A stretch of 45,028 nucleotides of DNA from an uncultured Lachnospiraceae bacterium (GCA_910588565.1 CAJUPF010000020.1:1-45028), one strand, 5' to 3'. Counted from the first letter of the stretch, positions 25,985 through 36,441 are shown. Made by a program: numbers and translations. Notes: a model not told the origin generated them from the letters alone.

Positions 25985-26203
25985 ATGATTAGTTATCAGC
26001 CGTTCTGGAAAACATTAAAAAATTCTCCGGAAACAACTTATACATTGATTACTAAACATCATATATCCAGTGCCACCATTGATAAATTAAGAAAAAATAA
26101 ACCAATGAATACTACTACCCTCAATGACTTATGCAGGATCTTAAACTGCAGACTTGAACATATCGCTCAATATATCCCATCCGAAAATGATCAGCCTCTA
26201 TAA
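25985..26203 (+). CDS. Small Cro/CI-type helix-turn-helix regulator
   Basis: A 72-aa protein with one XRE-like DNA-binding domain: FWKTLKNSPETTYTLITKHHISSATIDKLRKNKPMNTTTLNDLC, described here as a Cro-type fold (helix ETTYTLITKH, recognition segment SATIDKLRKN, then TTTLNDLCRILNC). It fits the HTH_26 group of small stand-alone regulators, often from mobile DNA. The ribosome site AAAAAGGAGG is excellent. It has its own terminator. No partner gene is adjacent on this strand. Confidence 0.88.
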   Translation: MISYQPFWKTLKNSPETTYTLITKHHISSATIDKLRKNKPMNTTTLNDLCRILNCRLEHIAQYIPSENDQPL

Positions 26204-26222
26204 CAGGCTGTTTTCTGGTATC

Positions 26223-26245
26223 CTCCCATAAATGGGAGATTTTTT
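26223..26245 (+). terminator. Terminator of the small regulator
   Basis: Stem-loop CTCCCATAAATGGGAG at 26223-26238 followed by A and six T. Confidence 0.85.
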
Positions 26246-26274
26246 ATGGAATTTTTAGCGTCAGAGCTGCGTCG

Positions 26275-26892
26275 TTACAGAAATTTCATCACGATTAAAA
26301 ACAGAAGATTGTTCTCATATAAAAAACGCAGCACAATGCTGTCATCGATATATGCCTGCAGCTGCGCTCCCTGCTTGCTGCCGCCAATCAGAGAAATCAG
26401 ATAAAACAGCAGCCATAATATAACCACACCCTTGATGCAGCCTGCAGCCGCTCCAAGGTTACGGTTCGTTTCTTTCAGAACCGGCAGATGCGCCGCGGCG
26501 TCTAACATGTGCAGCGCGGTCCGTGTCAGCACCCCAATCACAAAAAACGAGAGGAAAAACGCAATCCCCTCTACAATATAATGCGCCGCTTCCGCTGCAA
26601 TCCCGTCATAAATCCCGGTTCCCTCCATCAATATGCCGAAAATCCCGGCAGTTTCTCCCATTTCTTTCTCCGCCAGGCTCTCCAGATACGTCACAGCCTG
26701 TTCCTGTATCACCGTCTCTATACCGGTATTCTCCTCCAGAAACTTTGTCAAATATGGCGTAGACCATGTTACAAACGCAAGGACGAAAGCCCATGCAAAC
26801 AGCGAATACAACATCCGCAGCAATCCCGTCCGATACCCAATCAGGCCAAACACGGCAACCAGAATCAGTGCAGCAATCTCAAGCGGGTTCAT
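26275..26892 (-). CDS. CvpA-family membrane protein
   Basis: A 205-aa protein with N-terminal helices (IAALILVAVFGLIGYRTGLLRML) and two to three more in the C-terminal half, the CvpA (colicin V production protein) layout. Members are linked to envelope homeostasis but the biochemical role is unsettled. The start has AAAGGAG upstream. It lies 21 bases after the DUF5711 gene and is probably cotranscribed with it. Confidence 0.85.
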   Translation of the reverse strand: MNPLEIAALILVAVFGLIGYRTGLLRMLYSLFAWAFVLAFVTWSTPYLTKFLEENTGIETVIQEQAVTYLESLAEKEMGETAGIFGILMEGTGIYDGIAAEAAHYIVEGIAFFLSFFVIGVLTRTALHMLDAAAHLPVLKETNRNLGAAAGCIKGVVILWLLFYLISLIGGSKQGAQLQAYIDDSIVLRFLYENNLLFLIVMKFL

Positions 26893-26913
26893 ATCTATCT
26901 CCTTTCAGTCTGT

Positions 26914-28083
26914 TTATTTCAACCGGACTTTTTCTATCCTGCCTTCAAGAATAAAGGTATAACTTGTGCCTGTGCTTCCTGAAAAAATCCGGTACAGCTC
27001 ATCATCAAATTTATAGGTAAACTTTTTTACGCCCCACAGCGTATATATCGTACATTCATGCGTATCCCGGATGCAAATCTCATGGTTCTCCAGCAGTTCT
27101 ATACTCTGCCATGATCCATTCAGTTTCTGTTCCAGGCACAGATTTCCCCTCATATCATAAACTTCCATTGTCCGGCTCTCTTCAGCATCTCCGCCGCCAT
27201 AGACCAGTCCATAATATTCCGTATTGAAAAAAATGCTTTTCACTTCATGCTCCAGTTTTTGCACCAAAATTTCTTCCGGCTTCTGTACGCCTTCAAATAA
27301 AATCACCTGCGTATCGCCAAACGCAATCATCCTGTTGCCGGACACAAAGTCAATCTCCGGAATAACCGTATCTGTATATGTATAGGTTCCTACCATATTA
27401 TCAATCTCATTCTGTCCTGCCAGGCCAAAATTATAAAAGGCAACTGTCGTCTGGGATATGCCTTTGCTGATGTCCAGAATGGATACAGCAAGTTTGTTGG
27501 CGTCATCTGATAAAGCTATCGCCAGCGGATAACCGCTGTTTGATACATGAATTTCACCAGAGGCAAGGCTGTCGCCGCTTTTATCATACAGCTCCAGATA
27601 ACCCGCACCGTCTTCCTGGGTCAGCACCGCAATAGTTCCCTGTGCAGCCACGCAGACAGCTTCAATCGGCTTTTGGGTTGTCACCTGTCCCTGCATTCCG
27701 GTTATGTCCATAATATAGACCTGTGTTCCCTGCATATCCGCAATAACCGCATAATTGCCGCAGATATCTACTTCCGGATTCTGCATCTCAAATGCCTGAT
27801 TCCAAATCAGGTTGTCAGACAGATCCGAATAAAACGCACCGTCATTATTATAACGCAGAATATTTCCGGAAAATGATTCGTATCTGGTAGCTTCACTGTC
27901 ATTCCGCTCAATTTCAGACCGCACTTCATATTCCCTGTATTCCTTATGCCGGAAATAATAACTCACTGCAAGAATTCCGCTGACTGCCAGGATTACAAGA
28001 ACTGCGGTCACTATCACAATCCGTTTCCGGTGCTTTCTGATTTTCTTTTCCATCTCTTTTACATTGCTTTTGATATCTGCCAT
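26914..28083 (-). CDS. DUF5711-family membrane-anchored beta-propeller-like protein
   Basis: A 389-aa protein with a basic N-terminus (KKIRKHRKRI), one membrane helix (about 22-46) and a long extracellular part of repeated beta-strand motifs (GNYAVIADMQGTQVYIMD, EICIRDTHECTIYTLWG) suggestive of a propeller. It fits the DUF5711 family, frequent in Lachnospiraceae and usually beside cvpA as here. No enzyme motif is visible; a structural or sensing role is possible (inference). Confidence 0.82.
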   Translation of the reverse strand: MADIKSNVKEMEKKIRKHRKRIVIVTAVLVILAVSGILAVSYYFRHKEYREYEVRSEIERNDSEATRYESFSGNILRYNNDGAFYSDLSDNLIWNQAFEMQNPEVDICGNYAVIADMQGTQVYIMDITGMQGQVTTQKPIEAVCVAAQGTIAVLTQEDGAGYLELYDKSGDSLASGEIHVSNSGYPLAIALSDDANKLAVSILDISKGISQTTVAFYNFGLAGQNEIDNMVGTYTYTDTVIPEIDFVSGNRMIAFGDTQVILFEGVQKPEEILVQKLEHEVKSIFFNTEYYGLVYGGGDAEESRTMEVYDMRGNLCLEQKLNGSWQSIELLENHEICIRDTHECTIYTLWGVKKFTYKFDDELYRIFSGSTGTSYTFILEGRIEKVRLK

Positions 28084-28218
28084 CCCTGATTACTCCTTTT
28101 GTTCCATTGTATCAAAACACTGACCAGATGACCAGATTTTTTTATAACTTGCAAAATACGTGAATTCAGGGGAAGAACCTGTGATTCTTCCCCCAAACAT
28201 AATCCAACAATATTTCTG

Positions 28219-31200
28219 CTACTTTTTGACTTTCAGATTTTTTGCACTGCTCCAGCTTCCGTATATGTTTGTCTTGCCAGAGGTCTTGTAAGCGCGCACT
28301 TTTACAAAATATTTCTTTCCGGCTTTCAGTTTCTTTAACGTCACGCTGGTAGTCTTGCTTTTCTTTACCCATACATTTTTCACAAACTTTTTAAATTTCT
28401 TATCTGTAGAATACTGAATCTGATAACCGCTTGCTTTTGTATCTTTCTTCCATTTTACGGTCAGCGCCTTCTTTTTCTTTGATTTCAGACTGGAAATGGT
28501 CTGTTTCTTTGGTGTTACTGTAATAGAAATCTCTGCTGACGCTGATTTATACTTGTCAGTTCCTGCTGCTGTTACCGTAATCACTGCCATCCCACAGCCG
28601 GTTACCGTCACTTTTCCTGTGGATGCATTTACTTTTACAACTTTTGTATTAGACGAGCGATAGGAAATCTTGCCCTGTGCCGCCGCCTTTATGGTAAATG
28701 CTTTGCTTCCATACGCTTTTTTAATGGTGGAAGAAATACCGGTAATCTTATTATCCGCTTTCCCGGCGTTGTTTGTGCTGTCTGTACTTCCTGAATCTCC
28801 TGTACCGCCTGCTTTCTCTGTTTTTATGGATACAACCTTACTGTTTGTCACTGCGGTTTTCGTCCCTGATACAGAAGTATTGGTATTTGTAACTGCGCAG
28901 TAATAATAAACAGTTCCTTCCGAAGAAGTATCCGGCACATACGAAGCTTTGTCAGCGCCCGTAATAGCTGCCGCTTTCTCTGTAGAATTTACCGTATTCT
29001 GATACCACTGATAGCTTAATACTCCGCCGTCGCTTACTTCCGCTTCTACAGATAACGCTTCCGCTGTCCGTCCAACCGTATAACTTGCTCCCACAGGCTG
29101 CTTTGTAATGGCCGGAGCAGCAGCATGTTCCACAGAAGGAAGCTTTGTATCTGTCAACACTGCCGGAGTAAGGGCAAATCGATCCAGCCTTGGTGCAAAA
29201 TCATCCTGTAAAGAACTGAATTTATAAGAATTATCATTCGTAAATGTAATTTCGTTTGTTCCCTTTTGTAATGCTACATCAATCACTGTATTCTTATATG
29301 TATCCCAGCAAAACGTATTTTTAAAATATACCGTCTGCGGCGTTTCTCCATTCACCGCAATCTGCATATAACGCTCCACCAAATCCGTGTTATATGGATG
29401 CACATAATTATCGCCATTCTGTTTTTTCATAACAGGAGCCGGCTCATTATTGGAATAATATACGGAAAGCTTGTAATTCCCTGCTTCCGGCGCATTTACT
29501 GTAAGCGTCAATACATTATCTTTGCCACCGCGGAACCCCTCTACCGCTTTTTGTCCGGATGCATAGTTTGTCTCAATCACTTCCGGGACTGCCTTACTGC
29601 CTGGCAGATAATGATACGAATCCCCTGCATCTGTTCCTGTCAGCTCACAATCTTCCGCTTCCACTGTAATCGTGTTTTCTTCTGTTGCTTCGGCGGCTTC
29701 TGTAAATACAATCCGATCCAGTATCAGATGCTCTCCTGTCAGAAGCAGGTGATTCATGCCTGCAGTCAGATATACCATTCCTGCATTCTCATTTCCCAAT
29801 GCAATATCAAACAGTTTCTGCCAGCTTACGCTTACTTCCGATTCTGCCTTTGCATTTTGTGCATAATTAACTTTACTCTTAGAAAGGACTGCACTGCCGC
29901 TTCCCAAAGTACCGACTGCATAATATCCGTCTCTTGGCGCATTGACATAAAAGTCAAAATCTCCGCCTCCGTTTGCGCTTCCTGCCCCACTGTAAGTTCC
30001 ATCCTGGGATAATGTATAGCCATTCTTGCTTCCAACCAGCTCTTCCGGCTCAATAACCACAGATGCTGCCCGGTCTGGCGCATACGTCAGATCAATCTTA
30101 TCCAGCATTGCACACAACATGGAATTTACTTCTTTGGTATTCTGATCCGCACCTTTGTACATCAGCGTAATCGTATGGCTGCCTGCCGTCAAATCCACAT
30201 ATACTGTCTTGTAATTATAGTAACCCCATTTTACGGTAGAATCATAGACAATATCCTGTGCCTCTCCGCCGTCAACTTTTAGACTATGTGTTACAAGCCC
30301 GCCAATTGCACGATTTTGTCCTCCGGAACTCACATATTCCAATGTCTGCGGGTTAACCTGCGGCGCCTGGCTGCTGTAATAAATATTCAGGCGGTATCTG
30401 CCGTCTTTTGGTACATTGACAGAAAACTCCACTCCGTCATTTTCACTGTTTAAATGCCCTACATCCGAGCGGTTCGAGCGTGCAAGAGTACTGTCGCCTT
30501 CCTGCTTATAACTTTCAGCCGATCCAATCAGCTTCGCATTCTCCGCCTCATAGGTCTGTTCCCAGTTTGCCTTTTCATACGCAGGCAATATTGTATTCTC
30601 ATCACTTACAGATGGAGTAATCACTGCAAAATAAGCGTCCATCAGCTCTGCATCCGAAACCGTAAATACCAGGTCATTCCCGGAAAATGCAAGATTTCCC
30701 TCAAATTCTACCAGAATCTCATCTGCAAATCCATGATGCCCTGTAAATTTCGTCCGATAAATCTTTACATAAGCATTCTTTGCATGTTGAAATGTTTTTG
30801 TAGAACGGATATTTTCGATGCTGACGGTCTGTTTTCCCGCCTGGCCTCCAAAGAGACTGTAAATAATACCCGCTTCATCATCTGCGCTGGTCAGTCCATA
30901 CAGGCTTCCATGCGCGCTTGGATCTGCAATATTTTCCAAGGTCAGCGGCATTTTATTTCCTGTCATCTGGGCATACCATTTGTAAACCCACCATGCCCCA
31001 TTTGGCTTATTCGCATCAGCCGCCAGTTCATTCATACTGTTTGCCAGTCCCCAGTAAGGCAGGGAAGCATATGCGTTCTCCTCTTCAAAAATCGAAAGCC
31101 AGTTTACCAAAGCTCCCGGATTTCCCACATCAGAAAAATTAGCAATTTCATTTACAAAGATAACCAGCTCAATCCCAGACCCCGCATAATAGGTATCTAT

Positions 31201-33168
31201 AAAACTCTTTGCCTCATCACAATGGGATTTAAAACTCCTTAATTTATCTTTCTGCAGTTCATGCCATGTTACATACTCCGGCAGACAGTTATTTTTCTGG
31301 CAATATTCAAAAAATGTCCGGTACGCATTGGAATTGTACACAGAAAAGTTTGGTCCGGCCACTTTAATTGCAGGATTAATATGTTTAACTGTTGTATAGA
31401 TTTTCAGCCAGTCTTCACACAGCTGCGGAACTTTACTGCTGTTATTATACCAGATCCCATCCGGCTCATTGAAAAGCACAAAACTGTAGCCTGCAATTTC
31501 TTCCTCTGTCTTTCCTGCTACCATTTTGCGTACAATATTGTCCACTTTACTATTGTAGTCCTCAATTCCATTGTACTCATACGGCCATTCCAGGTAATAA
31601 TCCTGCAGGTAAATCTGAATATTTTCCACACCGCATGCTTTCAAAAACGGAGTCAGGCGGTAACCGTCCCCAGAAGGATGCTGCTGTCCGTCCGCTGCTT
31701 TCTGCACCAAAATCTTTGGTGCAATTGCCTGAATCAAATCTGCGGAAGGCACATTGACTTCACTGACGCCATACAAAAATCCGGTAGAACCATGAAGCAG
31801 CTCTCCTTTGCTGTTTTCTGGTGAAGCGTCAAAATGCAACGCGGAACCATACGCTTTCGCATCTAACGCGGCGCTTAATGCCGCCAGCGCCTCATCTACC
31901 GCCGACTGGTTTTCCTTCTTCGCCTCTAATGCCGCTGCCGCTTCTGCCGCAGTAACTGCTGCCTGAATCTGCTGTTCGCTTTCACTGCTCAGGCTTCCCT
32001 GTGCAATCAGGGCTTTGGCCAAAGCAATTTCCTCGTTCAGCCTGCTGTTGGAAAATTCAGTATTTGCATCAATTCCATCATAAAATACAAGCCCACGAAT
32101 CGCTTGTTCCAGATTGTCAATCAGACGCCGCACATTTGCTTCCGTTACCGGATTGGCAATGCCATCCTCGCCTGCTTCAATAGCTGCTTTCAGAACCTGA
32201 CAGCTTTCCTTTGTATAGAAACTGACGCTTTTTGCTTTTGCCTCATCAATCTTTGTCTGAAGCTCTGTAATCGTCTCCTGCGGCACAGCATAGCTGTCAT
32301 AAGCAGCCTTTGCCTGTTCCGCTGTCAGCGCAGTATTGTAAAACCGAAATTCATCCACCTTTGCTTTCAGATCTGTGTCTGTTTTGTAAACGGATGGACC
32401 GATGCCGGAATATTTATATTGTTTTAACACAGAAGCATTGTCTGCAAACAGCTTTTTCAGAAATGACGCCATATTATTATTGCGATCATAACGTATTCCC
32501 ACACTTCTGCCATCCAGATAAACATCATAAGCAGACAAAGATACACTGATTGTCACATGCTGCCAGCGTCCTCTCGCAAATTGTTCCTCTCAGACCAGCT
32601 TCATTGTCGTTTTATCCGGCATCACTACAGCAGTATGATAACCGCTTTTTCCTTCACCCAGATCATCTTTGCCTTCTTGTCCTGCTACAAAAGCAAATTC
32701 CGGCGCCTCCCACGGCCATCCGTCATTGGAATTCTGCCCGTTTACCGTTGCGGAAAAAATCCTGCTGTACTGTGCTGCGCCAGGATCAATATTGATCCAG
32801 AATGAAAACGCAAACCCCGCATCTGTCACATCCGCAAACATATTCTCCGGAAGTGTCAGCCGGCCTTCTTTCGCCCCATTGGTCTGTCCTCCCGGCAGAT
32901 TCAATACATGGCTTGCACGCTGTTCGTCCTCAACGACTCCCAACCCCTCCCTGTTTCCTTCAATCAAGGCAAAAACACCCGTTTTGCTGCCTTCATTTTC
33001 TACCTGATTATTCGTTACATCCTGATCAAATGTAAACTCATAATAAGGCTCTGGTACAACTGTCTGTGCCGCCCGCACATCCGATGGCTCCGGCAAACTT
33101 ACTCCGGTAACCGCTACAGCGAATGCCAGAGACAACGTCAGCAGGCGTTTTACAATTTTAGATTTCAT
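28219..33168 (-). pseudogene. Multimodular secreted glycoside hydrolase with in-frame TGA
   Basis: A single frame of 1650 codons with one internal TGA at 32590-32592 (codon 193). Approximate modules: signal peptide 1-33; LamG/concanavalin-like 40-255 (contains the stop); two FIVAR-like helical repeats 295-435; a clan GH-A barrel about 440-850 with two candidate catalytic Glu (LFNEPDGIW and FVNEIANF); three CBM35/CBM6-like modules about 870-1330 (TYEAENAKL, VVIEPEELVG, ITVEAEDCELTG); Ig-like, Big_2-like and Fn3-like C-terminal domains with many Lys, typical of wall-associated proteins. The GH family is uncertain, perhaps near GH39. The frame is intact on both sides of the stop, so the lesion is recent, or read through, or a sequencing error. 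RBS is GGAAAGGGGAA. Confidence 0.85.
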
Positions 33169-33284
33169 TAGAATTTCCCCTTTCCTTATTTATTTTCTCC
33201 TTTTCCTGCTTAGTTTTATTTTACCAGTTTGCCACGGCAGCCGCAACTGCTGTCGGGAATTTCCTGTAAAAAAGTTTTCTTTGT

Positions 33285-33393
33285 GTTACTGTTTATGGGT
33301 CAGGAATGCGCACTGGCTGCGCATGCTGTGAGAATATGATTCAGCAGTGAGGGGCGGCATATTCTCATAGAATGCACCGCCAGGAAATGTAAC
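33285..33393. repeat. Intergenic inverted-repeat element
   Basis: The segment is bounded by GTTAC and GTAAC and contains a perfect 10-bp inverted repeat, TGAGAATATG at 33329-33338 with CATATTCTCA at 33358-33367. No reading frame is supported. It belongs with similar GTTAC/GTAAC-bounded segments elsewhere in the window, though similarity is weak. Confidence 0.4.
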
Positions 33394-33413
33394 TGCTTTT
33401 TCAATACAAAAAA

Positions 33414-33445
33414 CCATGCAGCCGGTATGGGGAACAGCTGCATGG
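33414..33445 (+). other. Leader-like hairpin
   Basis: CCATGCAGC at 33414-33422 pairs perfectly with GCTGCATGG at 33437-33445. It precedes an unusually strong ribosome-site sequence at 33475-33487. No T-run follows. Confidence 0.4.
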
Positions 33446-33494
33446 CAGGAAAGTATCAGGCACTGATAAACGGTAAGGGAGGTGATGCATTTCT

Positions 33495-33575
33495 ATGCGA
33501 AGAGAGCCGTTATCAGAATATTACAATCATACTGTCTATTATTTTCAGGAGAAGCAAATCATTGATTCAGTATGA
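33495..33575 (+). CDS. Possible 26-aa peptide after a strong ribosome site
   Basis: AAGGGAGGTGATG at 33475-33487 is an extended match to the 16S anti-Shine-Dalgarno region. The ATG at 33495, about 12 bases beyond GGGAGG, opens a 26-residue frame (MRREPLSEYY, then aromatic and charged residues). No family is recognised and the spacing is long. A second ATG at 33485 is too close. The rest of 33446-33713 holds a CTGTTATA/TATAACAG hairpin at 33590-33608 and is otherwise featureless. Confidence 0.2.
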   Translation: MRREPLSEYYNHTVYYFQEKQIIDSV

Positions 33576-33713
33576 AAGAACTTAACCTTCTGTTATATTA
33601 TATAACAGCAAATCAGGAGATTCCATTGGATTTTTTTCTAAAATCATTAAAAATTTTTAACTTTTTTACCATATCGTCTGATACTCTTTAATTATTTTTG
33701 CTAATCATTGTAT

Positions 33714-35153
33714 TTATGGCAGCACAAGTTTCTGCCCCACATAAATATAATCCTGATCTTCAATCCCGTTTGCTCCGCACAAAGCATCCAGCATAGTATA
33801 TGTCTGATAGATCTTATAGCAAATCTGCCGCAGACTGTCCCCGGCCTGTACGACATAAAATCCCTGCTCCCGATACTGTTCTGCATCCGCCGCACCTGCC
33901 TGTACCGTGCTGTTTTCCCCTTCCTGTGGTTTTGCTCCCTCCTCTGCCTGACTACCGCCTTCCTGTTGTGTGTTAGCCCCTTCGGTCTCTGCCTGGTTTT
34001 CTTCCGCTTTCGCTGCTTTGGCTTCTTCTGGAGCCTGCGTTTTGTCTTCCACGTCTGCCCCCTCTTTTGTATCTCCCTCCGTCTTAGCTTCCTCTCCACC
34101 TGCAGTCTGCCCTTCTGCTCCCTCCGGCGCCCCATCCGTCGTCTGTGCCATCACTTCCTGTGTCTTATCCTCCCCATCAGCTGCTGTATCGTTCCCCTTA
34201 TCCTGCCCGTTTATTTCTTCTTTGCCCGCCATCGCATCCGCGTCCCCAACCGGATAAACCGTCCCGCTGACCGTTTCTACTGCCACCTGGTTCTCTTCCT
34301 GTTCCTTTCCTGATTCCGTAGTATCCATCGCAATCGACATCACCGATATTGTCTGCTCCATATCCTCCATCCTGCGGATATTTGCCAGCAAAACCACACT
34401 GACCGAGCACAAAACGACAATCAGCAGTATCGAAGTCAGGCCGGAAAGAACGCCTGTCCTGCTTTTATAAGGCATATGCTCCCTTTTTTCCACCATCCGG
34501 GCGCGGTAACTCCTTGCTGCCGCATCTCGTATCGTTTCCGTCGGAGAACTTTCCCCATATGCAGCTTCCCGCTTGCTGATCATATAATCCTGCATAGCAG
34601 GATTTTTTTCATAATAAATAAAATACCCTTCTTTTCTGGCCAGCCTTCCTTCTTTCCATACAAAAAAAGCCTCTTCCCGCTCTTTTGAATCCATCAGAAA
34701 GAAAAACTGATAGGGGCTGACAAAATTCCTTCGGTGTACCTGCTCCATTTCTGCTGTGATTTCCAGCGTATTACCGGGAATATCCAAAACCCATCCGACA
34801 ATCTCACATTTATCAAAAAACTGCTGTATCTCTTTATGTATCCGCCGCCAGGCCGTATCATCCAGTTCCGGAAGTTCCCCGGACAATCCCTCCTCCTCTG
34901 CCTGGATCGCTCCGCTGATAAACGCACAGCTTCGATTGGAAAAATGATTGATTTCTCCAAGCAGAATCAGAAGACGGGGGCGAATCCCTTCTTCCATACC
35001 AGGAATCTGTGCCGGATGAAGATATGTATAGACATAATCCTCCATATATATCCGAAAATCCTTTTCAGGATTTCCAATCTGACGTATATTTTTAGGAAGC
35101 CTGCCCTCCAGATTCTCTTCTGTCTTTTCTGTCTGCTGAATAATTTCAATCAT
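33714..35153 (-). CDS. Membrane LysM protein with a JAMM/MPN-like N-terminal domain
   Basis: A 479-aa protein. The N-terminal 210 residues look like an MPN/JAMM fold: LLILLGEINHFSNRSCAFISGAI, then EIVGWVLDIPGNTL where active JAMM enzymes have GWYHSHPG, then FFFLMDSKE. The metal-binding HxH is absent, so it is probably not a protease. One membrane helix follows at about 235-260, then a 160-residue Glu/Thr/Ala-rich spacer and a C-terminal LysM domain (YVVQAGDSLRQICYKIYQT...IYVGQKLVLP) for peptidoglycan binding. The helix orientation would put the MPN-like domain inside and LysM outside. It lies downstream of recR but has a separate promoter region. Confidence 0.85.
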   Translation of the reverse strand: MIEIIQQTEKTEENLEGRLPKNIRQIGNPEKDFRIYMEDYVYTYLHPAQIPGMEEGIRPRLLILLGEINHFSNRSCAFISGAIQAEEEGLSGELPELDDTAWRRIHKEIQQFFDKCEIVGWVLDIPGNTLEITAEMEQVHRRNFVSPYQFFFLMDSKEREEAFFVWKEGRLARKEGYFIYYEKNPAMQDYMISKREAAYGESSPTETIRDAAARSYRARMVEKREHMPYKSRTGVLSGLTSILLIVVLCSVSVVLLANIRRMEDMEQTISVMSIAMDTTESGKEQEENQVAVETVSGTVYPVGDADAMAGKEEINGQDKGNDTAADGEDKTQEVMAQTTDGAPEGAEGQTAGGEEAKTEGDTKEGADVEDKTQAPEEAKAAKAEENQAETEGANTQQEGGSQAEEGAKPQEGENSTVQAGAADAEQYREQGFYVVQAGDSLRQICYKIYQTYTMLDALCGANGIEDQDYIYVGQKLVLP

Positions 35154-35190
35154 GCGTTGTCCCTTCTTCCCATATTTTAGCCATATCAGC

Positions 35191-35259
35191 GTAACAGTTC
35201 AGATATCCTCTGATCTGCCGAATGGCATCCGGTATCCTTTAGGGTACCTTCACTGTTAC
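35191..35259. repeat. Intergenic inverted-repeat element
   Basis: GTAACAGTTCAG at 35191-35202 is mirrored with two mismatches by CTTCACTGTTAC at 35248-35259. GGCATCCGG is repeated directly at 35224-35232 and 35261-35269. Read on the minus strand, the left arm supplies CTGAAC, 17 bases before TAAAAT, a possible promoter of the LysM gene. Confidence 0.45.
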
Positions 35260-35354
35260 AGGCATCCGGCCATGAAACTATCTTGGTATACACTTTAACA
35301 CAGATTTTCCGAATTTTTTGCCAATCCATGACAGCCTGTCCATAAAAATATCGA

Positions 35355-35389
35355 CAAAAAAACACGTCAGATCCCAAAATCTAACGTGT
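35355..35389 (-). terminator. Terminator of the pfkA-dnaX-ybaB-recR operon
   Basis: Stem ACACGTCAGAT (35362-35372) with ATCTAACGTGT (35379-35389), one G-U pair, followed on the minus strand by seven T. It lies 10 bases past the recR stop. Confidence 0.88.
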
Positions 35390-35398
35390 CTCTCTTTT

Positions 35399-35995
35399 TT
35401 ACAATTCTCTTCTGCCCTCTAATGCCCGAAGCAGCGTCACTTCATCAATATATTCCAAATCTCCGCCTACCGGGACGCCGCTGGCAATCCGGGTCACTTT
35501 GATTCCGGTCGGTTTAATCAGCTTACTGATATACATTGCCGTAGTTTCTCCTTCCAGACTGGAATTCGTAGCGATAATCACTTCCTCCACATCTTTCTGC
35601 AGACGCACCAGCAATTCTTTCAGCCGGATATCCCCCGGCCCGATTCCAAGCATCGGAGATATCGCGCCATGCAGCACATGATATACGCCTTCGTATTTTC
35701 CGGTTTTTTCATAAGCTGCCAAATCCCTGCTGTTCTCAACTACCATAATCGTGCGATGATCTCTTTTATTACTTTTGCAGATCGGACAGAGTGCGTCGTC
35801 CGTTAATGTAAAGCACTCGTTACAATACTGTACATGAGTTCTGGCTTCGAGAATCGTATTCGACAGCCGCTCTACCTGTTCTTTTGGCATATTTAAAATA
35901 TGAAACGCAAGACGCTGTGCAGACTTGCTTCCAATTCCCGGCAGGCTTACCAGTTCTTCCACCAGCCGGTTAATCTGGTCACTGTAATAATCCAT
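35399..35995 (-). CDS. recR: Recombination mediator protein RecR
   Basis: A 198-aa RecR of standard length. It shows the N-terminal helix-hairpin-helix (SLPGIGSKSAQRLAFHIL), the four-Cys zinc finger (YCNECFTLTDDALCPIC) and a Toprim domain (MVVENSRDLAAYEKTGKYEG). With RecF and RecO it loads RecA at gapped DNA. It is coupled to ybaB by a 4-base gap, the widely conserved dnaX-ybaB-recR order. Confidence 0.97.
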   Translation of the reverse strand: MDYYSDQINRLVEELVSLPGIGSKSAQRLAFHILNMPKEQVERLSNTILEARTHVQYCNECFTLTDDALCPICKSNKRDHRTIMVVENSRDLAAYEKTGKYEGVYHVLHGAISPMLGIGPGDIRLKELLVRLQKDVEEVIIATNSSLEGETTAMYISKLIKPTGIKVTRIASGVPVGGDLEYIDEVTLLRALEGRREL

Positions 35996-35999
35996 ATGA

Positions 36000-36353
36000 T
36001 TAGAATGGCAGTCCGCCTAAGCCGCCGCCGATTCCTCCTGTTATTTTTGACATAGACGCTTCCGAATATTCGTCCAGCTGACGAAATGCCTCATTCACAG
36101 CAGCCATAACCAAATCCTCCAGCATCTCAATATCATCGGGATCTACCACTTCTTCTGACAGTTTGATCTTTGTAATCTCCCGTTTGCCGGATACGGTTAC
36201 TTCCACTGCGCCGCCGCCTGCAGAAGCCGTAATCTCTTTTTCTTCCAGTTCTTTTTGCGCCTCTTCCATCTGGCGCTGCATCCGCTGCGCCTGTTTCATA
36301 AGATTATTCATATTTCCCGGCATTCCGCCTGGGAACCCGCCTCTTTTTGCCAT
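36000..36353 (-). CDS. ybaB: YbaB/EbfC family nucleoid-associated protein
   Basis: A 117-aa small DNA-binding protein. A Gly/Met-rich N-terminus is followed by the amphipathic helix LMKQAQRMQRQMEEAQKEL, the strand region VEVTVSGKREITKIKLSEEV and the DLVMAAVNEAF helix, the YbaB fold. The start at 36353 has AGGAGGAAA upstream; a longer frame reads through the ribosome site. It lies between dnaX and recR as in most bacteria. Confidence 0.95.
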   Translation of the reverse strand: MAKRGGFPGGMPGNMNNLMKQAQRMQRQMEEAQKELEEKEITASAGGGAVEVTVSGKREITKIKLSEEVVDPDDIEMLEDLVMAAVNEAFRQLDEYSEASMSKITGGIGGGLGGLPF

Positions 36354-36441
36354 TCTCTTTCCTCCTGCTATCACAAACTATTTTTTCATTCCATTCACTG
36401 TTCCCCATGCCATCCTGACATTATTACGATGAAAAAGCTCC

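Noticed and set aside
28165..28195. Terminator after the large glycosidase
   Set aside because: The GGGGAAGAA/TTCTTCCCC stem is perfect, but no T-run follows on the minus strand, so it was not called as a terminator.
30454..31242. Long plus-strand frames opposite the large glycosidase
   Set aside because: They are rich in Cys, Arg and His as antisense shadows usually are, and the minus-strand frame is an unambiguous modular enzyme.
32590..32592. Selenocysteine or programmed recoding at the internal TGA
   Set aside because: The codon falls in a carbohydrate-binding-type LamG domain where no redox residue is expected, and no clear SECIS-like hairpin was seen directly downstream. A nonsense change is simpler.
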